The position numbers and the translations under genes are program-made. Source: an uncultured cyanobacterium (lineage in GTDB: Bacteria; Cyanobacteriota; Cyanobacteriia; Cyanobacteriales; Microcystaceae). Taken from it: a stretch of DNA of 33,593 bases. The notes below the pieces were generated by a model. It made no database searches, was not told the origin of the DNA, and saw only the letters and a list, made by a program, of their open reading frames with translations. Location of the stretch: positions 1 through 33,593 of the forward strand of contig CAIPYC010000071.1 in the NCBI GenBank assembly GCA_903869185.1. Reading direction: 5' to 3'. Positions 26,110-33,513 of the stretch are shown here, piece by piece. Within the stretch, counting starts at the first letter, position 1, and each line of letters begins with the position of its first letter.

Positions 26110-27228
26110 TTAGCCGCCGAAAGCAAAAGGAAATGTCAATTTGAGTGCAGCTGTCAGAAGGAGATTGACCAAAGATACTGGAAGAAGAAATTTCCAACCT
26201 AAATTTAGTAATTGATCAATGCGTACCCTGGGTACAGTCCAGCGTACTAAAACCGCCAGAAATACCAAAAGGTATGTTTTCAGGATAGTCATAACAATCC
26301 CTACGGCTGCATCAACAATCTCCAAGACATCATTGTTAGGATTGATATTAAACCAGGATGCCAGATTTTCCAGAGGCAGGGGAGACTCCCACCCACCAAG
26401 ATAAAGAATAGCAAAAACCAGAGAAGATAAAACCAGGTTGACATAGGAGCCCACATAAAATAAGCCAAATTTCATGCCTGAATACTCAGTTTGGTAACCA
26501 GCGACAAGTTCTTCTTCAGCTTCGGGCAAATCAAAGGGAAGTCGTTCACATTCAGCTAGAGCTGCGATCCAGAAAATGAGAAAACCTATAGGTTGACGCC
26601 ATATATTCCAGCCCAAAATACCATAACCTGATTGCTTGTCAACTATATCAATAGTACTAAGGCTATTGGACATCATAACTATTGCCAAGACAGCAAAAGC
26701 AAGAGGCAATTCGTAGCTTATAGATTGGGCTGCAGCTCTCAATCCTCCCAGAAGAGAATACTTATTGTTAGAAGAATAGCCTGACATTAACAGTCCTATC
26801 GGAGCAATACTGGAAAGGGATATCCAAAGAAATATACCTATATTTAGATCAGTGATTACCAAATGTTCTCCAAAAGGAACAACAAGATAGGAAAGAAAGA
26901 CTGGTAAAACCACCAGCACCGGACCCAAGGTAAAAAGGATAGAATCAGCCTTTGCAGGAATGATGTCCTCTTTGAATACAAGTTTCATACCATCTGCTAC
27001 AGGCTGCAGAAATCCAAGAGGGCCTGCGTATTCAGGACCAATTCTTTGCTGGACAGCTGCTGAAACCTTTCTCTCTAGCCAAACACATACCAATACTCCC
27101 ACTGTAGCGCCCAAAATCATCAATAACATTGGCAAGGGCATCCAGAAGAGTTTAGCCACTCCTTGCGAGAATCCTAGATCTTTGAGAGATTCGATAAAGG
27201 TTCCCTGTAAATCAATTCCTGAGTCCAT
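26110..27228 (-). CDS. ndhA: NAD(P)H-quinone oxidoreductase (NDH-1) subunit 1
   Basis: A 372-aa membrane subunit (NuoH homologue) at the junction of the membrane and peripheral arms, forming part of the plastoquinone site. The family signatures are visible: [28 protein letters not shown] (shown in parts: [10 protein letters not shown] and [11 protein letters not shown]), [35 protein letters not shown] and the C-terminal [20 protein letters not shown] region ([12 protein letters not shown]). About eight hydrophobic helices can be counted. It heads the ndhA-ndhI-ndhG-ndhE-folB series; a 137-base gap to the HtrA stop upstream contains an inverted repeat and a possible -10. Confidence 0.97.
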   Translation of the reverse strand: MDSGIDLQGTFIESLKDLGFSQGVAKLFWMPLPMLLMILGATVGVLVCVWLERKVSAAVQQRIGPEYAGPLGFLQPVADGMKLVFKEDIIPAKADSILFTLGPVLVVLPVFLSYLVVPFGEHLVITDLNIGIFLWISLSSIAPIGLLMSGYSSNNKYSLLGGLRAAAQSISYELPLAFAVLAIVMMSNSLSTIDIVDKQSGYGILGWNIWRQPIGFLIFWIAALAECERLPFDLPEAEEELVAGYQTEYSGMKFGLFYVGSYVNLVLSSLVFAILYLGGWESPLPLENLASWFNINPNNDVLEIVDAAVGIVMTILKTYLLVFLAVLVRWTVPRVRIDQLLNLGWKFLLPVSLVNLLLTAALKLTFPFAFGG

Positions 27229-27247
27229 CTAAATCAAGTTTAAGTTT

Positions 27248-27274
27248 AGGGTTTCATAGTATAAAGTATACCCT
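27248..27274 (-). promoter_or_regulatory. Nested inverted repeats with possible -10 elements upstream of ndhA
   Basis: GTATA (27259-27263) and TATAC (27267-27271) are inverted around AAG, and AGGGT (27248-27252) faces ACCCT (27270-27274). On the minus strand this gives two TATACT-like -10 boxes 30-40 bases before the ndhA ATG. No convincing -35 is visible. It is the likeliest promoter/operator position for the ndh cluster. Confidence 0.4.
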
Positions 27275-27365
27275 TGTCTGAGGAAGTGTAGAAAAACAGA
27301 GTCTAGTTTTATTAGCAAAAAGAACTGAATTTGTTCTATCTACGCCACGGAAGTTCCAACATCGC

Positions 27366-28589
27366 TCAGTTTGCAGGTGAGGGAATTGAATCGACTTTCA
27401 CATTGAGACTGATTTTTTGACCATCGCGATCCAAAATAACTGGTATTTCCTTGCCAACGGAGGTTTTCTCCACTAGATCTTGAATAGAACCAGGATCTTG
27501 AACTTCTTTATTAGCTAAGCTTTGAATCACATCTCCCGGTTTAATTCCTGCTTTTGCAGAAGGAGAATTGTTGGCTACCCGAACCACAAGAACGCCCTTG
27601 TTAGCTTTAACATTGAAGTTCTTGGCTTCTTGCAATTGCTGTTTAAGTTCAGGATTAATTGCCACCATGTAAATACCGAGATATGCGTGTTCAACCTTAC
27701 CCTTGGTAATAATTTGATCGGCAACCTGTTTTGCTTTATTGATTGGAATAGCAAATCCTAATCCCTGGGCATGCTGGATGATTGCAGTATTGATGGCAAT
27801 CACCTCACCTTTGGCGTTAAGCAAAGGTCCTCCAGAGTTGCCTGGGTTAATTGCTGCATCAGTCTGTATAAAATCAATTCTTTTATCTCCCTCACCGATT
27901 TCTGAACTGTGGCGACCAATAGCGCTGATGATTCCTGCTGTCACAGTATTATCCAAACCAAGGGGATTCCCAATGGCTATTGCCCATTCCCCGGTTTGTA
28001 AACGATCTGAATTACCCAGTTTGACTGTTGGCAAATTATTGGCGTTGATTTTAACTACAGCAACATCGGTGACCTTATCACCGCCTAAAACTTTACCCTG
28101 GAGGGTTCTTCCATCTTTGAGAGTGACAGTGACCTTGTCAGCTCCCTCTATGACATGAGCATTGGTATAGATCAATCCATCCGAGCTAACAATCAATCCA
28201 GAACCAAGTCCACGCCTGATCTGTTTTTCTGGAGTCTGAGGCAGTGAATCAGCGAAAAAATGGCGAAATACAGGATCTTTGAAAACTTCAGGAAGTTCTG
28301 TAGATACAACTTTGGACGCATTTATTCGGACAACGGCAGGTCCACTCTCTTTGACTACATCTGTAATGAAGCTCACAGGAGAAACTCCTGGTGGAATAGC
28401 AGCTGTAGCAGAGTTATTTGGCAATTGCTCGGCCGAGTTAGATGGAGTTGCACTTTGCACTTTATTTTTATCAAGCAAAGACGAGCCAGATAGACCTAAG
28501 CTTCCACCTAATAAAAATAGGGAAATACAGGTCAAAACCGCCTTGGCAGAGGGAAATTCCGATACTTTCTCGTTGTTCATGGTTTTCAT
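27366..28589 (-). CDS. HtrA/Deg-family serine protease
   Basis: Periplasmic trypsin-like protease/chaperone of 407 aa. The N-terminal hydrophobic segment (AVLTCISLFLLGGSLGL) exports or anchors it. The catalytic triad is His145 (TNAHVIEGAD), Asp175 (TDVAVVKI) and Ser252 (GNSGGPL). One PDZ domain follows (about 295-395; PSAKAGIKPGDVIQSL). Cyanobacteria have three such proteases (HtrA, HhoA, HhoB) involved in stress and photosystem quality control; the sequence does not decide which one this is. A second ATG three codons later (28580) is an alternative start. It lies upstream of ndhA on the same strand, with a 137-base gap. Confidence 0.95.
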   Translation of the reverse strand: MKTMNNEKVSEFPSAKAVLTCISLFLLGGSLGLSGSSLLDKNKVQSATPSNSAEQLPNNSATAAIPPGVSPVSFITDVVKESGPAVVRINASKVVSTELPEVFKDPVFRHFFADSLPQTPEKQIRRGLGSGLIVSSDGLIYTNAHVIEGADKVTVTLKDGRTLQGKVLGGDKVTDVAVVKINANNLPTVKLGNSDRLQTGEWAIAIGNPLGLDNTVTAGIISAIGRHSSEIGEGDKRIDFIQTDAAINPGNSGGPLLNAKGEVIAINTAIIQHAQGLGFAIPINKAKQVADQIITKGKVEHAYLGIYMVAINPELKQQLQEAKNFNVKANKGVLVVRVANNSPSAKAGIKPGDVIQSLANKEVQDPGSIQDLVEKTSVGKEIPVILDRDGQKISLNVKVDSIPSPAN

Positions 28590-28687
28590 AGTAGTTTGAG
28601 TGTAAACTAGAACAAATAATCAGATCATTTGACTATAATTTAGACTGCCAAGATGGCTAATTAGTTACAAATTTGCGAAGAAATTGT

Positions 28688-28702
28688 GTCAACTATATTG
28701 AC
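28688..28702. repeat. Short inverted repeat in the htrA/membrane-protein divergent gap
   Basis: GTCAA and TTGAC flank CTATA (5-bp arms, 5-base spacer). The 194-base gap 28590-28783 separates the HtrA gene from the plus-strand membrane-protein gene and must hold both promoters. A TATAAT at 28634-28639 is also present. Neither element has a clear partner hexamer. Confidence 0.3.
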
Positions 28703-28783
28703 TTAATAAACTTGATGCTTTTGTTTAGGATCTCAAACCATGGGAAAATATCCCAAAAATCTGGAATATAAGGTGTATTTACA

Positions 28784-29303
28784 GTGTTAAAAAAATTTCC
28801 ATGGACTTCATGGATTCTTTTCTTAGTTACATATGCAGCCTTTGGCTGGATCGCAGGCTCAGAAAATTTTTTTTTTATCGCGTTTTATCTTTAATCAGAT
28901 GAAACTTTGGGGTGTTGGACCACTTATGGTAGAGCATAAATACTGGATCCAAACTTTTATCAAGATTGCAGAGACATCGCTTATTTTTGTAGTTACACTT
29001 TTCCTGTCGGATTCGCTGCGTGTATTGAATACCGTGGTCAGGAAACCTTTTTCTTCAAATGTATTAACTTTTTTCTATATTCTACTTTGGTCTAGTTTAA
29101 TTCCAGTTATTTTAGCCTGGTTTTCTTATTTTATTCGTTTTATTATAATACTAGCTGCTGCCCTGCTTTTGCGGATTGATATGCAAAGATATGGCTTCAA
29201 GCATTCAATTACTACTTTTGTAGTTTCCTTAAGCGGTATAATTGCCTTTATATTTGGGCTGATAGTTTTTCAGTTGTGGGGAGATAATGTCAGGACAATC
29301 TAA
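28784..29303 (+). pseudogene. Conserved membrane-protein gene split by a frameshift at a ten-T run
   Basis: From the GTG at 28784 the frame reads LKKFPWTSWILFLVTYAAFGW, which matches from memory the N terminus of a short cyanobacterial membrane-protein family. It continues to SENFFF and stops at 28892-28894. The remainder lies in the +1-shifted frame through 29303 and carries the rest of that family, with membrane helices around SLIFVVTLFLSD and WSSLIPVILAWFSYF and the near-C-terminal LLLRIDMQRYGF. The switch falls at T10 (28867-28876); removing one T joins the two parts. Either the gene is broken, or slippage at the T run restores it, or the T count is a sequencing error. The intact downstream frame, with no stop codons, argues for recent damage or slippage. 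It overlaps the next gene by 17 bases. Confidence 0.65.
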
Positions 29304-29706
29304 ATTTAATTCTCGTCAAATCATCATAATATCAGTGATGATTGTGGGCTTCCTTGGGTTTGCTGTGATGCCTCTTTTGAATCTTTTTAATGGACTCAAT
29401 AATAGTTCTTCGGTTCCCCAGGCTAACCGAACAACCAAAGAGGATCTGCTTAAGAAACTGGGCGAACAAGAAAAAAGCTATCAAAAGATTTTAGAGCGTG
29501 AACCTAAAAATGCCTTCGCACTTCAACGAGTCGTTGATGCGAGACTAAAGATATATCAGGTTAACGGAGATGTGACAATGTTACAAAAAAGTTTGGCTCC
29601 ACTTGGTGAGTTGATAAGACAAAATCCGAAAAACTCAACACTGGTTGCCCTAAAACGACAAATTGAATTGATGGCAGATCGCGAAGGCAAAAAGCCAGCA
29701 CATTAG
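29287..29706 (+). CDS. Membrane-anchored TPR-like protein
   Basis: A 139-aa protein with one N-terminal membrane helix (IIIISVMIVGFLGFAVMPLL, about 12-31). The soluble helical part contains a TPR-like stretch (YQKILEREPKNAFALQRVVD) and a second helix pair (LAPLGELIRQNPKNSTLVAL). It resembles conserved cyanobacterial proteins of unknown function and is likely a scaffold facing the cytosol or lumen. Its ATG lies inside the end of the preceding membrane-protein gene (17-base overlap), so the two are probably translationally coupled. That matters for the frameshift: a ribosome stopping at 28894 would not reach this start. Confidence 0.75.
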   Translation: MSGQSKFNSRQIIIISVMIVGFLGFAVMPLLNLFNGLNNSSSVPQANRTTKEDLLKKLGEQEKSYQKILEREPKNAFALQRVVDARLKIYQVNGDVTMLQKSLAPLGELIRQNPKNSTLVALKRQIELMADREGKKPAH

Positions 29707-29741
29707 GGAACAAGTTTGTTATGATGATATGGGCTAAGTTT

Positions 29742-30081
29742 GGGGCCGTAGCTCAGCCGGATAGAGCGAGCGCCTCCTGAAATATCGGGCACTCTGGTTG
29801 GGAAACTACAGGAGTGAATGTGGTCAAATTCAAGGAAGCCTAAGTCTATATACAGATATGGTAATCTTGAGCCAAGCTCCGAAGGTTTTCTATTTCGGAG
29901 AAGGTGCAGAGACTGGCTGTGAGAACCGAAGGATGGTTTTTGAGATGGATAATCTCTCTTGCAGCGGAGACGGCCACCACCTAAGGATTATTTTATCTAT
30001 GGTGAAGGAATAGTCCAGAGAGTGAGGAAACTCACGCAAATCTGAAGCGCTAGGCCGCCAGTTCGATTCTGGCCGGTCCCT
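29742..30081 (+). tRNA. trnR-CCU: tRNA-Arg (anticodon CCU), split by a group I intron
   Basis: The cloverleaf is complete once the intron is removed. The acceptor stem GGGGCCG (29742-29748) pairs with CGGTCCC (30074-30080), with one G-U pair. The D stem is GCTC/GAGC. The anticodon stem AGCGC (29769-29773) pairs with GCGCT in the 3' exon, and the T arm is GCCAG-TTCGATT-CTGGC. The anticodon loop reads CT-CCT-AA, which decodes AGG. The 5' exon ends at 29778 after the third anticodon base, and the 3' exon starts at 30045. CCA is not encoded. A TATGAT at 29720-29725 may be its -10 element. The discriminator base would be T, unusual for Arg. Confidence 0.93.
29779..30044 (+). ncRNA. Group I intron in tRNA-Arg(CCU)
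   Basis: A 266-base intron placed between tRNA positions 36 and 37. P1 is drawn as exon CCT plus intron G (29776-29779) with C-GGG (29786-29789), giving a T-G wobble exactly at the 5' splice site. P2 is CACTCT (29790-29795) with GGAGTG (29811-29816). A longer hairpin is CTCCGAA (29877-29883) with TTCGGAG (29894-29900). P7 pairs GACT of GTGCAGAGACT (29904-29914) with AGTC (30012-30015). P9 is GTGAG-GAAA-CTCAC (30022-30035), with a GNRA loop. The last base is G. These are the hallmarks of a self-splicing group I intron of the tRNA (IC3) class. No homing-endonuclease ORF fits inside. Confidence 0.92.
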
Positions 30082-30280
30082 TTATATTTAAAAAAAAAGA
30101 AATCCCCCTGTTTGTCATCTGTTGCTTATAAGTCTAAAAAAAATAAAAAATCAAGAGAAAATCCAAAAAAAACTGTTATCATCAATACATTATAGAATGA
30201 GGTCAGCAGATATAAAGACCTTAAAAATAAAAATTCTCAAAGTGGTGGTCGAATCTTATGGCTACCATTTTTTATGTTTG

Positions 30281-32206
30281 TTAAGTCCTTCTTGTCGTTG
30301 GAGGCAGTTTATTGGTTGTCTCTGGTTCAATCAACAGAGAGCGTATCAAATGAATCAAGCTTTTTTGCGCTAATCCTGCAAAGATTTGTTGACCCATATG
30401 TTGAGTTTCAGGTTTTTGGATCAATTTAACCAGAGCCAAGATAGCTTGATTGATATCAAAGCCTGGGGTGTCCTTGATAATGGCAAAAACTCGACGCAAT
30501 AAATCCAAATTGCCAGGATTTTGCTCAAGCTCAGCTGGAGGATTACTTATGGGTAAACCAATTTGCTCTCTGATTGAAGTTGAAAAATTGTAGATACTTC
30601 TGCGTCCAAAAACGTCTAGAGCATTGATAATTTCCTGAGTTAGATTTTCTCTGATAAAGCTACCCCTTTCGGAAAAAAGGTAATCGCTGGCCTGGTCAAA
30701 TATCTTAGAAAAGTTATAATCTTGGGAATTTTGAGCATTTTTAAGAAGATTTTCCAAACGATTCCAGCGAAAAGTACCATCTTTGAACAGGAGATCTTTG
30801 AGAGAATTACGAAGCTCCGGTGAAGGATCGATTAATAGTCTTTTTGCAATATAAGGATAGGCTTTGCTAAGAACTTTAAAATTAGGATCTATTCCTATGG
30901 CAATTCCCTCTAGGGTAACCATCGAGCGAATGATCAGAGCATAGTATGCTGGTACGCTAAAAGGTAACTCGTACATCATAGCCGACATCTTATCGGTGAT
31001 ACTTTTGAAATTCAATTCAGCTACGCTAGCACCTAAAGCATTACCAAATACCGCACCTAGTGCGGGGATAATAGGAGTTAGATCGGTATCAGGTTTTAAA
31101 AAGTCCAGCTTAATATAGTCATAAGCGAGAGCCTCAAAATCCCTATTGACCAAATGAACCACTGCCTCAATCAAACCATAGCGTTGATAAGGTTTGATTG
31201 TGCTCATCATGCCGAAATCAAGATATGCCAAACGACCATCAGGCATGGCCAAGAGATTTCCAGGGTGAGGATCTGCGTGAAAAAAACCATGCTCAAGTAA
31301 CTGACGAAGCGAACAGTTGACTCCTACCTCAACCAAATGGGTAGCATCGATACCCTGTGCTTGTATCTCTTTAATATTTGTTAATTTTGTCCCGTCTATC
31401 CATTCCATTGTCAGAACCTTTCTGCCACAATACTGCCAATAGATTTTAGGAACGTAGATTTCAGGTATATGTCCATAGAGCTCTGCAAAGCGCTCAGCGT
31501 TATGGCCTTCGTGTGTATAATTGAGCTCTTCAAAAATTCGCCCAGCTAGCTCATCAATGATAGCAACTAGATCCGAGCGCATTTTTTTAAATCTGCTATT
31601 GGCAAACTCGGCAAGTCTGCGCATGATATAAATATCCAGCATGATTGCTTCAGAAAGATCAGGTCGCTGTACCTTTACAGCAACTTTTTCGCCAGTCTGA
31701 AGTATACCCTGATATACTTGACCTAAAGAAGCTGCTGCAATTGGCTCAGGGGATAGATAAGCATAAATAACCTCAGGAGTCGCGCCCAATTCCTCTTCAA
31801 TAAAACTATGGGCGACATCATTAGGAAAAGAAGGTAACTGGTCTTGTAAGATTGTCAATTCCTCAATATAGGCAGGTGGAACCAGATCAGGTCTAGTTGA
31901 GAGTGCCTGCCCAATCTTGATATAGGTTGGACCTAGCCTGGTGAGAATTGTTCGAAGCTGAGATCCTCTTTTTCTTTCATTTCTCTCTACACTATTTGTG
32001 GTGCGATCCCACCATAGATTGATTGAAAAAGAAAGAAAAGGCAATACAACCGAAAAAAAACGCTTAACCACCTGCCATGGTCGTTTATCATGATAGGCAT
32101 TTATAAGCTCATAGTTATAGCGCCAACTTTCATCATCAATATCAGCCACGGACTCTACCGTAATAGTATCCGGCAAAATAGAAGAAATAACAGTGTATTC
32201 TTTCAT
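30281..32206 (-). CDS. ABC1/UbiB-family atypical protein kinase
   Basis: A 641-aa member of the ABC1K/ADCK family. In cyanobacteria and plastids these proteins regulate prenyl-quinone (plastoquinone, tocopherol) and lipid metabolism. The family motifs are intact: the KxGQ helix (TYIKIGQALSTRPDLVP, about 95-111), the Ala-rich loop replacing the P-loop (AAASLGQVYQG), the ATP-site Lys in VAVKVQRP (about 178), HADPHPGNLL and the metal-binding Asp in YLDFGMM (about 330). The start ATG at 32206 is preferred over TTG at 32215. The C-terminal third is helical and poorly conserved. It is transcribed away from the HMA-like gene across a 182-base gap. Confidence 0.93.
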   Translation of the reverse strand: MKEYTVISSILPDTITVESVADIDDESWRYNYELINAYHDKRPWQVVKRFFSVVLPFLSFSINLWWDRTTNSVERNERKRGSQLRTILTRLGPTYIKIGQALSTRPDLVPPAYIEELTILQDQLPSFPNDVAHSFIEEELGATPEVIYAYLSPEPIAAASLGQVYQGILQTGEKVAVKVQRPDLSEAIMLDIYIMRRLAEFANSRFKKMRSDLVAIIDELAGRIFEELNYTHEGHNAERFAELYGHIPEIYVPKIYWQYCGRKVLTMEWIDGTKLTNIKEIQAQGIDATHLVEVGVNCSLRQLLEHGFFHADPHPGNLLAMPDGRLAYLDFGMMSTIKPYQRYGLIEAVVHLVNRDFEALAYDYIKLDFLKPDTDLTPIIPALGAVFGNALGASVAELNFKSITDKMSAMMYELPFSVPAYYALIIRSMVTLEGIAIGIDPNFKVLSKAYPYIAKRLLIDPSPELRNSLKDLLFKDGTFRWNRLENLLKNAQNSQDYNFSKIFDQASDYLFSERGSFIRENLTQEIINALDVFGRRSIYNFSTSIREQIGLPISNPPAELEQNPGNLDLLRRVFAIIKDTPGFDINQAILALVKLIQKPETQHMGQQIFAGLAQKSLIHLIRSLLIEPETTNKLPPTTRRT

Positions 32207-32257
32207 GGATCTCAACAGTAAGCCTTTAAATTCAACTTTAAGGTAGTTTTGTGAACT

Positions 32258-32271
32258 ATTGTAACAACAAT
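32258..32271. repeat. Inverted repeat between the ABC1 kinase and HMA-like genes
   Basis: ATTGT and ACAAT (5-bp arms) flank AACA. The right arm runs into TTGACT (32271-32276), which could be a -35 element with a weak TAATCC 17 bases later, in front of the plus-strand gene. The repeat is placed where a divergent operator would be expected. Confidence 0.3.
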
Positions 32272-32380
32272 TGACTTAGCTTAGATAGTTAGGTAATCCC
32301 TCTTAACTTGGGTTGATACTTCTACAAGGTTCTGTAAAGATATTAAGATGGTTGATTGAGAATCCATTTATAAACATTTT

Positions 32381-32385
32381 AGGAG
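32381..32385 (+). promoter_or_regulatory. Ribosome binding site of the HMA-like gene
   Basis: AGGAG lies three bases before the ATG at 32389 (AGGAGAATATG). Spacing is short but the match to the anti-Shine-Dalgarno sequence is strong, unlike most genes in this window, and it fixes the start. Confidence 0.65.
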
Positions 32386-32388
32386 AAT

Positions 32389-33513
32389 ATGCAGCCTGAA
32401 CTTTTAATTCTTGTGGTTTCCACAATTGGTACTGCTATTTGGTCAGTCTTAACTTGGGCTGAGCAAGAGGAGAAAGAAAGAAAATCAGAAGAAGATCAGC
32501 TAGATACCCTCTATGTTAATCCTTTTCTGAACGCTGCCGAAGAGCTTCAGATGCTTTTGTATAACCTCTTGGTTGGTAATGAGATAGAATTTCTTAGAAC
32601 CGGGATTACGCATAGAGCTAGAGAGAGAGCTGATGAAATCAGTTACAATGAAGCACTCGAAATTGTTCATCCATTTGCTAAATTCTTTGGCTGGTCAATT
32701 TGCTTTAATCGTTATGGCTCATATTCTCAGGATAAAAATGCCATACTGATGGCCAGACAAATCAGTTTGATGTTTGCTGATCGTGAACAATTTGGTGATG
32801 ATCCTTTCCGCTTCTCTCTGACAAAACAACATGGACTCGGTCGTCAATTCGTACAAAGAATCTCTTCTGTTGCAGGAGAAGAAATGCAAGAGTACTCCGC
32901 TGTCACTCTTTACGATTTTTGTGAAAAAATCATGAAAAATAAAAAAGAAGGAGGTTCTCTTTTTGATGACATTAGTCTCTTGATTGATACTATTCGCAGC
33001 ACACCAACTTCAAAAGACCTACCTGGCAGAGCTCGTCTAAGTACTATCCAGAATCAATTAGTTGATCTGATTAACTATATTGAATCTAAGGAAAAATTCA
33101 CTTTAACTAACGAAGTCAGGAAAAAAACCAGACTGGTAGGCGATGAGATTATAGTTGAAATTTTCCCAGCAATTCCATCAAATGAGAGTTGGAGTCCATT
33201 GTTAACCATCCCTGCGCTTTTTAGCCCTATAATTCCTCTAGTCCAAAACAGAGAAGAGACTGAACAAGCGCAAATCATACACACAACTGATGGCCGGGTC
33301 AGGCTTAAGATCCCTCAAATCAGCAATGATGCAAGTTATGCCGGGAAATTGGTATCTTGGGTAGAAAATATACCAGGGGTAAAATCTGTCCAAACCAATT
33401 CTCGGGCTAGTTCGCTTACAATACACTATAATCCAGAAATCTATGACAACATTCCATCTCTTTTACTAAGAGAAATCAACAATGGAATAACTTTCCCTAG
33501 TTTGATTAGCTAG
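32389..33513 (+). CDS. Membrane-anchored protein with C-terminal HMA-like domain
   Basis: A 374-aa protein. It has an N-terminal membrane helix (LLILVVSTIGTAIWSVLTW, residues 5-23), then a charged helical region (EQEEKERKSEEDQ) and a long domain of unknown function with no motif I recognise. The C terminus (about 290-365) fits an HMA-like ferredoxin fold of the HMA_2 type: TDGRVRLKIPQI, then VSWVENIPGVKSVQTNSRASSLTIHYNP. The canonical CxxC metal-binding motif is missing, so metal binding is not implied. The gene is divergent from the ABC1 kinase and its stop shares CTAG with the stop of the partial gene that follows on the other strand. Confidence 0.75.
   Translation: MQPELLILVVSTIGTAIWSVLTWAEQEEKERKSEEDQLDTLYVNPFLNAAEELQMLLYNLLVGNEIEFLRTGITHRARERADEISYNEALEIVHPFAKFFGWSICFNRYGSYSQDKNAILMARQISLMFADREQFGDDPFRFSLTKQHGLGRQFVQRISSVAGEEMQEYSAVTLYDFCEKIMKNKKEGGSLFDDISLLIDTIRSTPTSKDLPGRARLSTIQNQLVDLINYIESKEKFTLTNEVRKKTRLVGDEIIVEIFPAIPSNESWSPLLTIPALFSPIIPLVQNREETEQAQIIHTTDGRVRLKIPQISNDASYAGKLVSWVENIPGVKSVQTNSRASSLTIHYNPEIYDNIPSLLLREINNGITFPSLIS

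Noticed and set aside
29798-30013. 71-codon ORF inside the tRNA intron, considered as a homing endonuclease.
   Set aside because: Too short, no LAGLIDADG, GIY-YIG or HNH motif, and it runs through the P2 to P8 structural elements.
30122-30373. 83-codon plus-strand ORF after the tRNA.
   Set aside because: Lys/Ile-rich low-complexity start, no ribosome binding site, and it runs antisense into the ABC1 kinase gene. The gap 30082-30280 otherwise shows only A/T-rich sequence with no gene or clear terminator.
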